Assembly (NCBI RefSeq): GCF_000208865.1
Contig: NC_018398.1
Location: 5,604,710 to 5,668,709 of the forward strand
DNA from: Neospora caninum Liverpool
Taxonomy: Eukaryota > Apicomplexa > Conoidasida > Eucoccidiorida > Sarcocystidae
DNA length: 64,000 nt
Reading direction: 5' to 3'
In this document: positions 22,467 through 35,400 of the stretch, one piece after another
Position numbering within the stretch: position 1 is the first letter of the stretch
How the letters are laid out: every line of letters begins with the position of its first letter
Program-made: the position numbers and the translations under genes
Notes under the pieces: generated by a model
What the model was told of the DNA's origin: nothing
Database searches by the model: none
What the model saw: only the letters and a program-made list of their open reading frames with translations

Positions 22467-24399
22467 CTTGGTGGGTTTGTGTGGAACGGAGCGAAATGTG
22501 TCCCGGAGGGCGATTCATCTCAATCTTGTCTCTTCAACTAGGAAAAAGAAAAACGCAAAAGAGACGAAAGGAAAAGGGAAAAAGAGAAAGGACGCGAGAG
22601 AAGGGGGGCTGTAGTCGACGCCGCTCTCGCGCATGTGCATCGAGCATTTCCTGGGCCACTCTTGGGAGGCGGGGGAGGCTGCCGCCTCAGGACTCGCCAG
22701 CTCTCAGACACAATTAACGAAAAAGTGGAGAGGAGAAGGAACTTCTTTCTCTCGCCGGAGCTCATCGCCTTCCTCGAGGAGAGGAACAGTGGCGCATGCA
22801 TGCAATCGATTTCTGCGGATGTGCACATGCAGTGCCAAATAGCAGAGCGGGGCCTCGCGATGCTAGAGCAAGGAAAGGTGACCATTCTCGCCTCGAGTCT
22901 CCATCGAGCACGCATGCACAGATCATTTCTTTCCCTTCCCTCCCCCATCTTTTCACCAACATGTGGAAAGAGAGAACTGGTGCTTCTTCCCAGAGGACGC
23001 GCAGAGAGAAAAACTCTGCGGCTCCTCCTCTGAAATTCTTCCACAATAGCGAGTCATAACATCGTCGAAACAAGCAAGCGACCAACCTGCACACACGACT
23101 ATATATATATATATATATATATAGGAATACCCTATACACGTTAACAGCAATCAGAGGCGGTCTCGCGTCCTCTGTACTGTGGTTCACAAAGGCCTTATCA
23201 TTCTTACAGTTCCTTTGAACGAGGGCTAGCGATGTTCGCCTGCGTGTGGGGCTTCGACCGTGGGCCGGCTTCGCACAAATGCGTCAACCAAGACGGCGGT
23301 GAGGCCTTTTGTCTGCGCTAAGAGACATCGGCATGCAGCATTTTCCTAAACTGGACTTTTTGTGTGTCAGTACGGCTCGGTGCACCACAGAGCCAGAAAA
23401 GACTCTCCCCCAGTATGCAACTACTTTCTTTCGACGAGGTAACGCGAGCATGTTTTCTAGGAGCGATTCCCTTTTCGAAAATGTCAAATGCGTTTTCTGG
23501 AAGACGCGGCGCATGCTCTGCCTGCATCGAAGGGCAAACGCATCTCAACAAGAGCGGACCGCATGCGTCCTTCCTCGTCGGCGTATTCCAATGTGCATAC
23601 CGGCACTTGTCTTTCGGTTTATTTTCTGTCCTAGACCGAACTACATATCTATGCACACTTGGACGCGTGGGTGCTGTTGCTAAGACTCGCTCTATCCGGT
23701 GGAGGCGAGAGTCCGTGTGATCTTTGGTCGATCGGCGCGAACTAGACTTCCACTGCGTGTCGTTTCGAGTGCCTCGACACTGCGGCGACAGCGGAGTGGA
23801 GAGGACCAGATCTCTGTAAAAGTACCGGGTTTCCACATTTTCTCCACAGGCTGGTGACGCACTCGCGCCCTGCATGCGGGACAAGAGGCAGCTCTTTCAG
23901 ACCCGCACGCTGGGGTTTGTCCTGGCGCCTGAAAAAGAATTTTGCTTTTTTTCCTCAGACGACACCTGAGTGTCCATGGAAAACCTGTGCGCCCACGCAG
24001 CGACCTTGCTCAGTCAGGACACCAAAACGGAACAGCTCAGCCGCTTCAACGGTCAGTCGACCTGCGCGGAGCCCGCACGTGCGAATAAAAAAAACCCACC
24101 CGCATAGACATGCCTGGACACGCAGCAGTCGACGCATCTGCATATCGGTGTGCAGGCGCTGGTGTAGCTTTTGAGTTCTCTGTACGTTTTGAGACTTTCG
24201 AGGGACGTGGCACGAGACACGCAGATTTCGTCACGCTGGGTCCAGTCCTGCCAGGAAGCGCTCGTGGGGACCTGAAGCAGAGAGACTCGTGCGCACATGC
24301 GCACACGAGTGAAGCGCCGAGACGAGGCGTAGAGCCTCGTAGAGCGTCGCGCACACACGGGTGCGGTGGACACCCTCGGACTCGACCAGAAAAAGCGTC
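22467..24399. other. Intergenic region between the IF-2 locus and the ENY2-like gene
   Basis: It should hold the promoter of the minus-strand gene starting at 22466 and the 3' UTR of the gene ending at 24400. Overlapping GCATGC words occur at 22793-22803, a motif known as a coccidian promoter element. A (TA)n run lies at 23099-23122. A 188-codon minus-strand frame at 23318-23884 has no splice support or family resemblance. Confidence 0.5.
23099..23122. repeat. (TA)n microsatellite
   Basis: About 12 uninterrupted TA units in intergenic sequence. Confidence 0.9.
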
Positions 24400-25229
24400 T
24401 CAGGTTCTCTCGGCCTTCTTGATCATCGACGCAAGCACATCTCGGCAAACCGAGTCGACTTGCTCCAGGTTAAGGCCCCCCAGGCGCCGGGTGTGAATGC
24501 CTTTGAAGGCCGAAACAACTCTAAGAGACAAAAGGAAAGGCCAGAGACGTAGCAGTTGCTTTTGTGAGAACGGCTTCACAGACAGAAGGAACGCCTACGA
24601 GGGAGAAAAACGAGGGAAAACGCAAAAGAGAGCGAAAAAAAAGAACGACACCACACCGGGAATCCCTCCGCCGCCCACACGCGACCCTATGAAGAGCACC
24701 TGTTTTCCCCTCTCTCCTCATTTACACGTATAGACCCAAATACATGTCTACTTCTATGACAGCTTCACTTTCAGCAGAAACATGACCATCTATCTGTCTT
24801 CATGTATATATACATACATATATATACATATATACATATATATAGTCAAATTTGCGCAAGTGAGAAAACGAATCTGTAGACGTATCTGCTTCTATCACTG
24901 TGCCGTTCTTTCTCTCCATATTCATAGACACGCATGCATGAAGGAGGAACTTACGGCACTGAGAGGTCGTCTCCACAGGTTTCGGTGGCGTGATCTTCGA
25001 GTTTCGCCCAGAAGCAATCCGCCTCTTCGAGTTCATTTCGAAGATCGGCGACAACTCGCCTGCGCGTGGCGGGCTCCTCCAGCTTTGCAACGACGTCTAC
25101 AATCGAGGCATTCCCTTCCTTTTCGGAAACGCTTCCTTCGGGAACTGGGGGATTTCTGTCTCCGCTCGAAGCGGAGGAAGAAGAGACGGAGGAGGGGAGT
25201 GCTGATCTGGCGTCGTTTGGCAGCTCCAT
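24400..25229 (-). CDS. Small ENY2/Sus1-like protein (candidate)
   Basis: Two exons, 25229-24955 (donor gtaagt) and 24520-24400 (acceptor tctcttag), join in phase to 131 residues ending KKAERT. The C-terminal 85 residues look like the five-helix ENY2/Sus1 fold: TRRRVVADLRNELEEADCFW matches the family pattern of a basic start, then L-x-x-x-L and an aromatic residue. The final helix, after ...LNLEQVDSVCRDVLASMI, matches the family's closing V-P-x-x-V-x-x-x-L-x-x-I element. ENY2 acts in the SAGA deubiquitinase module and the TREX-2 mRNA export complex. The N-terminal 45 residues are Ser-rich and unlike the family. The start was chosen at an ATG in good context (gcaaccATGG); another in-frame ATG lies nine codons upstream. 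The assignment rests on pattern and length only. Confidence 0.5.
24808..24846. repeat. TA-rich microsatellite in intron
   Basis: Imperfect tata/cata units inside the intron of the ENY2-like gene. Confidence 0.8.
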
Positions 25230-26764
25230 GGTTGCACAAGGAACCAGGGTCGACATAAGGGAGAAAAGAGGAAAGAGTGAAAATAAGAGGAAAGAATGAA
25301 AATAGAGGAAAAGAATGAAAATGTAAGAGAATGAAAGTAAAAGAAAAGACTGAAAAGATAAGAGAACGAATATAAGCGAATGAAAGTAGGAGAGCAAAGA
25401 GGGAGAGGAAAACGTGATGATTCAGGGAGAGCGTGGGAGAAAAGGCAGGGGAGTTTGTCTCGGTCAGTGAACTGAGAGTGCACTCGAAGAGACACCGGAT
25501 GGCAGGAAGGTGGCGAGACGATCGTTCTTTTTTCCTGATGAAAGGTGAAGGCAAAAAAACGGGTACGGAGAATAAAGAAACGAGGGAGAAAAAAGGGCGA
25601 AGATGAGCAAATCTGTGCAGATATTGTACGTCGATGATTGCTGTGTCTGGGGTGTGCAAGATGCCCTCAAGATACACCTGGCGCTACCGGTGTCTATTCC
25701 AGTGTCTCCCTTCAGGTGGAGACGCAGAGGCGGTCAGACGAGAAACAGGAACAAGGAAACGAAGAGAAACAGGAACGAGGGAACGAAGAGAAACAGGAAT
25801 GAGGGAACGAAGAGAAAAAGGACGGAAAGGACAGAGGAGACGTAGAGGCGGACGATCCCGACGGCAGGCAGCCAGTGGATTTTTGTGTGTCGAAGCCTCA
25901 ACGGGGGAAATCTTCCCAGCATGTGTGCAGTTATAAAAGGGCATTGAAGGCGAGGCTCCGCACTGGCCAGAGAAAATGGGAAGGACTGACAAGCAACCAA
26001 TCGTAGATTTCTCTCCTTGTGCGCGCGACCTGCGAGCACGCGAACCAGGACACCCAGGCGCATTCCGCTGCCGAAGGTATGCGTGTCCGGTGGAGGAGTC
26101 GGGAAAGACTGTGATGGAATCGGTGCGTTTTCCCTTTTTCAGAAACGCGTCCGCGATCTGTAACGTTCTTCTCCGATGGTCCACTCCATTCCCGGGGGAG
26201 AGAGAGATGCCTCGGTTCTTCCGATGTTTCACGCGTTTTTGATTTGCGACAGCAGCGTGCGTCGCGCATGCATGCCAGCCCGCGGAGGTATTTTTGCGCA
26301 AAAAATCGTTCCGGCTTCTCGAATTGCTGCGAGAGCTCTCTGCACTCTGGGGTGCCATCTTTCTTTTTACCTCGGCGCTCATTTTCCTTTAGTGAGTATC
26401 GCCAGAGTTTGAGCTTTTTTACAACTTGTTGCGTGTGGCCCGTTCGCGGACTCGGCTACGACGTTTCAGAAATTCCTCTCTCCGCATTGCGGGACATCGC
26501 CTCGGTGGGTTGTGCTTTTTTCTCCCTTCTGTGGCACAGTTCAGGTTTTTCTTCGCGTCTGCAGGTTTTCTGTAGAAAGTCCTTTTTCCCGATCGCAGAC
26601 ACGGAGAGCGCCGGCGACGGAAGTCCGGTTCCGCATTCCTTTCGACGGCGCTCGTCTCTAGTTCCCACGCGAGTGCCTTTCGAGGCTCGGCTGGCAGTCG
26701 TGCCTTGGCGAAAGAGATTGTCGCTCGCCTCCGCCTTCTTTTCCCCACTTTCTCGCCACTCAAC
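25230..26764. other. Divergent promoter region, ENY2-like / MBF1
   Basis: The 5' flanks of a minus-strand and a plus-strand gene meet here. The segment 25260-25400 is purine-rich on the plus strand (aagagaatgaaa-type words), and 25740-25830 carries about four imperfect copies of a gaacgaagagaaacag unit. The region just before the MBF1 ATG is probably its 5' UTR. No other gene is supported. Confidence 0.5.
25740..25830. repeat. Short imperfect tandem repeat
   Basis: Units close to gaaacaggaacgagggaacgaa recur three to four times with substitutions, in the ENY2-like/MBF1 intergenic region. Confidence 0.6.
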
Positions 26765-28731
26765 ATGTCTTTCCAGGACTGGACTCCCGTGTGCTGGAAC
26801 AAGACTGGCCAGCGCCAGAAGGGCGTGAGCAAAGACCAGGAGATCAACCAGGCTCGCAGACGAGGCGAGGAGCTGGAGACAGAAAAGAAGTGTAGGTTTC
26901 GGAACGGGCCGAGAAAAACAGCCGCCACCTTTCGAAAGAAGAGGAGCGCAGCTCAGTCGAGGCGTGTAGACAGAAAAATTATTCTAATAAAACCTATAAA
27001 AAGGCAATATAAAAAGTAATACAAAGAATCGTTTAAACGAGCGTTTTTTGCGAGGAGCCCGCGTCACTGGGGAGAACGGTTGCCGAGAAGAATGCAAAAC
27101 TTCAGCAACAGAAGGGCCCCGTCTAGGCGGGGAGACGCGGGAAGAAACGAGTTTCTCTGCGTTTTCCGAGTCCGTGTTAACCCACTCGGCGAGACGCACT
27201 CATTGCTTGAGTAAAGAAACACTCACGGCAGCTTTACACAAGGCAGAATAAGATTCCTGCGAACTGAAAAGCGCGGAAAGAAAGGCGTTGAAGGGACCGA
27301 TCTTCGTTAAAGCCGTCGTGGTGTTCAAGTGGTGCTGGCGAAGCTTCTCACGGAAGCGTGCGGGAGAGTCCTCTCAGTCTAAATATAACAGGAAAGATGC
27401 AGAAATCACTCGGCCCGTGTTGTGCGGCTGCATTGGAAGTCTCGTAATTATGTGTCGCTGTAGAGAAATCCAGGCGATGTATGCTGTTAGAGCGACGCGA
27501 GAGCGAATTCAGAGATAAGTTCCGAGGGCACCGTTGACGGCCTTTGTAGAAGGCGGCTCCTGTACACCTTGCATGGTCAAGTGATGTCGAGCACATCTTC
27601 TGTCAGCTGACATCCTGAGGAGCACTGTTGGAATCAAATAAGCGCCGCAGTGTGCCGTGTAGAGGTCTCAAAAGATGCGTTCCTCAAGAATAATGCCGGA
27701 CCGTTTCATCCCGTGAGAGCAACAGGATCGCTCCAGCGACTCCTGCGCGGCGGTTTCACGTGTTTTTTTTTTTTTTCGATTTTGCCGTTTGTCCCCTCTT
27801 GTGATGGTTTTCCCCTCAGTTCTTGGTGGCCAGAACAAAGCAACAAAGGCAGGCCTGTGCCCCAAGTAAGTCATCCTTTGTTGGAGAGAAGGAAGGATCT
27901 TAATGTCGATCCGGTCTTCGTTCTTCTTCTTTGAAGAGCCACATGCGGACACAAATCACCCGCACATGCTTACACAGATTTATATATATATATGTTTGTT
28001 TTATATATACATATTTATGAATGTTTATGAATGCGGCATACAAATGTGAGGGCGCATCTGCCGGGAGGATTTTGCTTGTTTGTTTTTATTTTTTGCTCCG
28101 CTGTTCAGCGCCCGGAAGATTGAGGAGGATACAGGTGACTATCATGTCGAGCGCGTCTCCGCTGATTTCTCGCGTGCTCTCCAGCAAGCGAGACAGGCGA
28201 AGAAAATGACGCAGGCGCAGCTAGCTCAGGCCATCAACGAGAAGCCTTCCGTCGTCAACGATTACGAAAACGGCAGAGTACGTCTTTCGGAACTTGGTAG
28301 CGGGAAGAAGGAGGTATTCACCAAAGCATGTAGATAGATAGACGGTGTTCTGGTCCAGAAAACGGCACTAGTCCTCTCTGATTGCATGCCTTCGTCTGTA
28401 TATTTCAAGACAAGGCTGCGCTAGACTGCGGCCGTTTCGAAATGACAGACGGGTTACACACCCATTTGGATGCGTCTAAATGGGTGCATGGACATAAATA
28501 GAAATTCACGTGTTGACTTGTGAACAAGGAAAAGTGCGAAGGAGATTAATACGTAGGTTTTGGTTCTACACCGGAAGTTCTGGCATGGAAGACAGGCGAG
28601 AGATGTGTTTGTCTACTTGTCTACGTTCGACTTCTCAGGCGATTCCAAATGGAGCGGTAGTTCAAAAGTTGAACAGGGCTCTTGGCGTGAGCCTTCCGAA
28701 GGCTAAGGAGAAGAGAAAGCCCGTAGCGTAG
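26765..28731 (+). CDS. Multiprotein bridging factor 1 (MBF1), transcription coactivator
   Basis: MBF1 bridges sequence-specific activators and TBP, and it also acts on stalled ribosomes in yeast and animals. Four exons, 26765-26891, 27820-27865, 28109-28277 and 28639-28731, join in phase to 144 residues, the usual MBF1 length. The N-terminal MBF1 domain opens MSFQDWTPVCWNK and contains GGQNKATKAG at the second exon. A Cro/C1-type helix-turn-helix follows, about residues 77-130: ALQQARQAKKMTQAQLAQAI, then VVNDYENGRAIPN. The tail is basic (KAKEKRKPVA). Splice sites are strong, and the last intron falls between ENGR and AIPN inside the helix-turn-helix. This is a confident single-copy housekeeping assignment. 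Confidence 0.96.
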
Positions 28732-30129
28732 ACGTGAAGGCATGGCGGCGGGTTGTGCCGTAGAGAGGAGACAAAGAATCTGGGGGAGACTCGTTTTTTT
28801 AGGTGTCTTTCTGTGTGCTGCCGCCTCGACGGCGGAGGACAACACTCTTTTTTCCGGCGAAGCTGCGGTCCATCTGCAAATAGACACGGGCTCTTTGGGG
28901 GACCATTGGTTTCGCCGTTTCCGTTCACTTCGCACTCAGCCGTCTAAAACACTTCCGAACGGATTCAATGGTAGCCATTTGTGCGCGTGCTAGAACGACA
29001 AGGCTACGCGTCCGCAGAGAGATCCTTGCGCATAGTGAAAGGGAACCTATTGGTTCGACTTCTGTCCGACTTCCCCTGGCGGGGGGTTTTCTGGCTCCAT
29101 GGTGTGTAAAGCCGAATTCTGTGGCGTGTTTGTTCGCGGGAGCCATCAAAGACCTCATCTGTGGCGAAACCGTTTACCTCTCGGCAACAACACGTCCTGA
29201 ACAACATGCGTACCTTCATATACGTACGCGCAGATTGGTAATGCAGAGACATTCGGTGATCGAGCGTGATAGACGCTGGAAATCTCAAGTTGACGGCACC
29301 GATAAGCGCCTTTCGGGATCATGGGAGCAGGTGCCAAAGGGTAGTAGAAAATACGAACTTCACGTGCTGCCTGCCATGTCGCGGGGAGATGGTTCCCAAC
29401 CCGTCCGATTTTTGCTTGAGTCAATATATGTCGCTCGTTTGCGGACGGAGAAGCTACAGCAACTTAGAATTTTGCTCAGGAACCGGAGAAAGGTGTATGT
29501 GGCGGTATGTCTCCGATCGCTGGTCAGTGCCGCATTCTGTCGTAGACTCTCTCAGGCTAGAAAGCGATGTCGATCTGCGTCATCCGTGGTCAGAGAATCT
29601 TGTTTGCAGCTGAAGAGGCACAGAAAACATGGACGGCGGAGCATCTCTCAGATCTCGTTAGTTTGTCCTCATGGCCGTGCGACCTGACTTTGTCACGGTC
29701 TTTGTGGTTCTGGCCCGAAAGCTCGCTAGTTTGGAGTTTTAAAATTGTCCATCTCGGCTCAGAATATGAAGTGCCTTTTTCCAAGTCCTTCCAGTGTCAC
29801 TATTCGAACCGGTTATTGGTCTTCCTTCATATGCCAATCATCGTTTTGCCATCTCAAAAGAAAATAATTGAGTCGCATTGGGCACCAAGTCAACACTTTT
29901 GGAGTCCTTCAAAGGGGCTGGCCCACAAGCGACCTCAGCCCCACACTTCATCGAGGTTCGTTTTCCGACGATATTCGTTGTGAAGAAAAGCAAGTCCCAG
30001 CGATTCCCCTTCTAGGAAGGTGGTTTGTCGAAACTGCCGTCGTTGGAGCTGTCAGCGAATACTGCTCCCGTGATTGTCCGGCCTTCCCGTCCTCACCTTA
30101 CTTGATAGAACATGAGACACGGAGACAAA
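28732..30129. other. Intergenic region MBF1 / CFAP144-like
   Basis: The plus-strand frame 28968-29687 (239 codons, non-domain, Arg-rich) overlaps minus-strand frames of similar quality and has no splice or family support. I treat the stretch as 3' UTR of MBF1 plus promoter and 5' UTR of the next gene. Confidence 0.45.
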
Positions 30130-31355
30130 ATGGACCCAGCATCAAAGGAGAAAGCGCTTGAAAAAAGGACGGCACGGCATGACGCCATTCGCGTAGAAAA
30201 CATTAGAAAGGAGAGACACTATGCAAAGGAATGGTTCAAACGATGGGGATTCCTTGCTCAAGGAGAGCAGCCAGAAAATGCGCTCCAAGCCTTCTGTCAA
30301 GGTGAGGCACAGATCACTGCGGTGTTCTTCCTAGCTCCCAATTAAACTACATATTAAAATGACCGCATGTAAACTAGCCTTAAACACACCGCTCGTCACG
30401 TAACAAAAAGGGAAGCATCCAGCGGCCCCAACAAAAGCCTGAATTCTCCCCATCAATGACGGAACCTCTTGTGAACGCAATGTTCAATGTCCGGATGATA
30501 ATAGTTCGGAGAGCACGCACTTTACTTTTAATCCAAGACATGCCCTTCTCAAACGTGTGAGATATTTTTGGTTGTGCCTTCGTTTCAGGGCGTTCCTATG
30601 AGGACACCAAGAACCAGCTTTCTGTAAGTGTTGCGCCGTATGAGCAGCATAACTCCTGGCGTTTGCCATAGGAGCGGTAATAAGTATATCCGTTCCGTAC
30701 TACCGTACAGAAATTGGAGCTTCTGACGCACTAGAGGAGTCAGTATTTAACCACCTAATGGCTACTCTACGGGGAGTTTCTGACATAGCAGAATATATCT
30801 ACGAGTGGCCTCAAGCATATGCTGGCACAAAGCAAACAACAACCGCAGCGGCACAGTGGTGTTCGGTCACGAGCAACTCCGGTGAGCATCAGGAGCTGCG
30901 TATTCGATTTGTTGCGCATGAGCTTCCAGAAAATCATGAAAGATGGAGTCACATACAACGCCGAGAAGTGTTTTCACGACCCCAATCAGTGGTACAGAGA
31001 CATGAAAGACATAGGCCCACAGAACAAATACCTGCAGCCGGCAACGGCAAGCCAAGAAATCGGTTGGAGGTACGCCACGAGAGTCCCTTACATCGTGCTG
31101 GACCAGAGAAGTGGGTTTAGTCACTGCTGTCTGCGAGAAACTGGAGACCGCACATGGTGGATACTACACAAAAGCTGCGTTGGGATGCCTTGTTCATCAG
31201 CTGGCAGCATCCTGCATGTGTATTGGGGTACCGTATTCAGGAGCAATGAATCAGTCGAGAAGTTTGGCGTGAATCACTACGGATACAAGAAGAAGACGGC
31301 TGATATTCAGCCAGCGAGACGCAAGAACACACATCCGAATGCATCGGGACCCTGA
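30130..31355 (+). CDS. CFAP144 (FAM183)-like cilia- and flagella-associated protein
   Basis: Four exons, 30130-30301, 30589-30623, 30930-31069 and 31241-31355, join in phase to 153 residues, similar in size to animal CFAP144/FAM183. Family marks are an N-terminal basic helix (HDAIRVENIRKERHYAKEW) and the signature NKYLQPATASQEIGW, then a short F-x-V-N-H-Y-x-Y segment and a basic tail. CFAP144 proteins sit inside axonemal doublet microtubules. In coccidia a role in the flagellated microgamete, or in another microtubule structure such as the conoid, would be an inference. The start chosen is the ATG in the best context (gacaaaATGG); an in-frame ATG lies six codons upstream. The second exon is only 35 nt, but its phase and splice sites fit exactly. 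Confidence 0.7.
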
Positions 31356-32413
31356 CATTGGCACCGTCCTAGTGCTAACAGCACGTATACAAACTACGGT
31401 ATCAGTTTGAGAGCAAAGGTTTTTTCCCGTTTAATTTTCTGTTTTTTATAATTCGTTTATTCTTAAGCTAATCAATCGCCAGTCTTTATATCGCAAACCT
31501 CAATAGCACAGCGACGTTGATGCGTGAAGGCGTTCTTGTTCTGCCAAGTGTGAACCGACTTCCTCTTTAAAAGTAGCACTGGTGGAAATTTCCGGACGAG
31601 CTGGGATTTGTGGAAGTCATCTGACGTGTCGTTATCACCTGTTTTTGTTCGGGCCGCTGGAAAGAAAGCCCCATAAGTTGATTGCCGCGACCGAACGGGG
31701 AATCGGATTCTGGCAAACAAAAGAAAAACACCGAAGCTGTGTAACGTCATTCCCAGTACTGGTGAAGTGGCCATTGCCCTGTGAATGCGGAAGAGCTCAT
31801 TGAGTTGGCAGAAACGTGGTGAATCGTCAAAAGAGTAGTCATAACCTCCAGAAGAAATCATACACGCACTTGCTCTTAGTTACGCTAAGCCTTTTCAGAA
31901 AACTATATTGGAACTTCAAAAACCGGCCGTCTGGTTCCGGTGCATGCGTTATAGACGGCGGCCTTTGGAGACCGGAGCGTGTACGAACAAGGAAACCACA
32001 CTGGTCAGCACCATTTGAGTAGCTGACACCTGTTCTCGATTCGTCTGGCCTCATGCAAAATAAAACTAATATTCATTTAAATGTGGTACCAACTGCATTC
32101 CTGCTCACCCGTTCCCAGCGGCTACGTCGCAGAGCGGCTCCGCAAAGAAAGGGCTGGTCGGGGGTTACGCAGGGTTCTCGACGACTGTGCAAACGTGCTT
32201 CGTAGAAATGTTTTCTCACCGACATGCATGTAAGCATATATGCACCGTCACCGTTCTGAGAGTGGTCCCAGGGTGTGCCCAGTCGTGGTGGTCCGGAATA
32301 TATTGAATTGCTCTCATCGTAGTGAAGCCATTTCTGAGTTCGTGCATGAGCACCTAAATACATGAAACTTGTGGATCTATTCATATAGCCACAAATCGGG
32401 CGCTGCTGCCAGA
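31356..32413. other. Intergenic region upstream of the GalNAc-transferase
   Basis: No supported exon. Short frames on both strands overlap each other. It should hold the 3' UTR of the CFAP144-like gene and the promoter of the glycosyltransferase. Confidence 0.5.
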
Positions 32414-35400
32414 ATGAAACCACCACAACACCGCCATTCGGCGAATCCGGCGTTCCGGAATGACAGGAATCCTGCGTCTCTCTTTTCCCGCGCGAATTCG
32501 CAGGATGTGCACAACCAATACGGCCCTCTACATCTTCAGGGAGACGGGAGTGCGCTGGGAACCAAAGCAGATGCACGGTCACTCACCGGGTTAGAGGTAC
32601 ATTCTTCCTCCGGCCTCGAAAGTGTCTTCTTATGGAGTCGAAGCAGTCCTGGGCACTTGTCCCAGTCTTCTCCGTCTGGTTCCTGTGCGCGCATTTGTAA
32701 AGGTCTGAGTTATTGTTTAAGATACTTCCTCGTTATCGTCTTCGCTCTCTGGCTCCTGTTTCAGATACTGGCTGTGCGGAAGATTTTTTCTCCCCATACG
32801 ATCCACCGTTCCGCACAAGAAAAGGAAACGCGGGAAACAACAGGCTCTGGTGCAGTTTACCCGATATTGAGATCAGAGAATGCACTGCGGCTTCAACGTA
32901 TGAGTATATCTCGCCACATGCATTGCTTCTGACCAAACAGCAACCAAGTTAGGTCGCCCTGAGATCCAAGTTCTATTGTGTTAGCAGAGCATATTTAAGA
33001 TGATAACTATTGTGGAAATAGAGACAACTGGACACCATGTATTAATATAACAAAGATAATCAGGGTAATCTGGGATAGCGTATATTTGAAAAACCAACAG
33101 TTGTATACAAGCTGTACGGAACATCATGATATTCACTTTGGTAGTCTCCTTCCTGATGTTAGTCTGTACGGAATACACGGATCGGACTCTTGTTGGCCCC
33201 AGCCAGTTCAGCAGGCCTTTTTATGGAACAGATTTGTGGAATTTATTAGCACCTGCGTATTTGGAGGGGCTGGAGAGTGAGACACTGCCACGGCGCGGCG
33301 AGGCATTACCCTCATGACCTTGGCTTGTTTGGAGTGGTGGAATTTGAGATCTTGCGATGTCACCAGTAGCTGTGGGAAGCATCGGACTGACAGCAAAAAC
33401 TTAGATGCACATGTTACATTTGGTCGACCAGCGTTTCGATATGTGGACAAAATGCAACAATCCTCTCGGTCATTGAAGCTTGCGTTGTTCTGGGGTTCTG
33501 CAGGTTATCATGAGTTCGTCAGAGATTTTCGCATAGACGAGGTTCTTGAAACAGAGTACGGCCAACGCCGTAAAGCACAGCGTTACGTTGGTAGCAAATT
33601 ATATCAAAACCTTACACCAGGATCACGCGGTTGGTTGAATTCCCTCGCTGTATTCGATAAACAAGAGCCACATCGGCTCCATGGCCTTCTTGGAACCGCT
33701 CGAGATGGATCGCCTTTGTGGACTGGGTTTCCGCTGCCGCCCCCACTGTGGAGCCCTCAAGTATGAACGGCGCCAGCACGCGGATGGCTTTGTATTTCTG
33801 TAGTTAACCTGCAGCGTGATTCCAGCATATGCCATACACAAAACATAAATGTGCATCAACTCCGGTACATAAATACATAAGGACTTATCGGCCCTGGGAG
33901 AGGCATCTGCATGTGCGTTTTTGGTCTCTCAGCTTGTTATTGATTGGAGCATCCGACTGCGTAGACTGCAGTCTCAGAGACATATCTGAGAGAAGAGACA
34001 TATCTGAGCGACTGGAAGTCGGGCCGTACGGGTTCCGCGGGCGTATCCTAAAGGGAAGGTCCATCCAGCCTCTGAATCTGCTCCGAGGCAAGTTGCTCTG
34101 TAACTCCTTTTTTTTCAGGTTGACAGAGAAGCAGAACTCAAAGAGGGAGGAGGATTTTATCGGCTGTTGTCGAACGCACTGCCGCTCGACCGAAAAGCGC
34201 CGGACAGCAGGTAGGGAAGAAACCGTATGCGACAAAGAAGATACAACGGCAAGTATAATCGGACGCGTCAGCAACCCAGCTAACAAGCGTCTACAGAAGA
34301 CTGAACGTATTTGCAGTGAGCCAGATACACTGGCTGGTCTTGTTTCTGGGATGATTGCCTGTGTGGGCTCTCGCAGAGACCTCGTGTGCCGCTCTATCTC
34401 GTACAACCTTCAGAAATTGAGCGATACTCTTGATGTTTCCATCGTCATCGCCTTCTACAATGAGCCAGTGTCTACGCTTCTAAGGACGGTACACTCCATT
34501 CTGAATTTCACGCCTCCTCCTCTCGTTCGGGAAGTCATTTTGGTGAATGATTGCTCCGACGACATCGCCCTTCTTCCGGGGGGATTCCTTGACCAATATA
34601 CGCCATACCTGCCCAAGACGTCTGTTGTAAGCTCCCTACCAAACGGTTACCGAAGACGACATATTCATAAAACTCAGACAAATGGGAAAACATGTCACAC
34701 CGTTTATAACGGTTGTTGTGCATGTGCAAAAACGTATCCCGACACCCTACGTACGCGCGTAGACAGACCGACTGTTGAAAAATATTCAAATGTACAGAGA
34801 AAATGCAAATATCTACGTGCGTACTAGGTGACCCGGCATCCACACGATGCATACCATCTGTTTGCGTGCTACCATCCTCTCTTGTTCGTGGATAATTGCG
34901 GGAAGCACATGTCGTTTGGGGGCAGTGTGCGCGCTTCGTCTGCTGTAGGTGCATTTGGATGAGAGGAGTGGGGTTGTCGCTGCGAGGCTCGCGGGCATTC
35001 AAGCAGCGTCTTCTCCTGCCATAGTGCTTCTGGACAGCCACGTCGAAGTGAATGTGGGCTGGCTAGAGCCGCAGCTCCAGCGTCTTTGGGGATCACCCGA
35101 ATCAATTGTGTTTCCACAAATCGACAGCATCCTTCCGACGGATTTTTCATTTAGCAACAAAAGTGGAATCGGGTGAGAGAAAAGACCACGAGATTTGTAC
35201 TTCACACTTTCGGAGTTGACAGAATCACTTAGTTCGTAGCAAACGGAAGGATGTACAGGCTTCTATATCGTCACTTTGAATTCGGTGATGCCGCGGCTTG
35301 TTTATTTTGAAGAGAGATGCTGTTATCTACTCGACGCTAGATAAAAGTAGGCTTCGAGTTGCTTTTCCTGCTCCGTGCAATGGCAACAGGTGCTGGCTTT

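Noticed and set aside
23318..23884. 188-codon minus-strand frame
   Set aside because: It lies in the expected 3' UTR of the ENY2-like gene, with competing plus-strand frames over the same span and no recognisable features.
28968..29687. 239-codon plus-strand frame after MBF1
   Set aside because: Arg-rich without any domain, with equally good overlapping frames on the minus strand; more likely UTR or intergenic.
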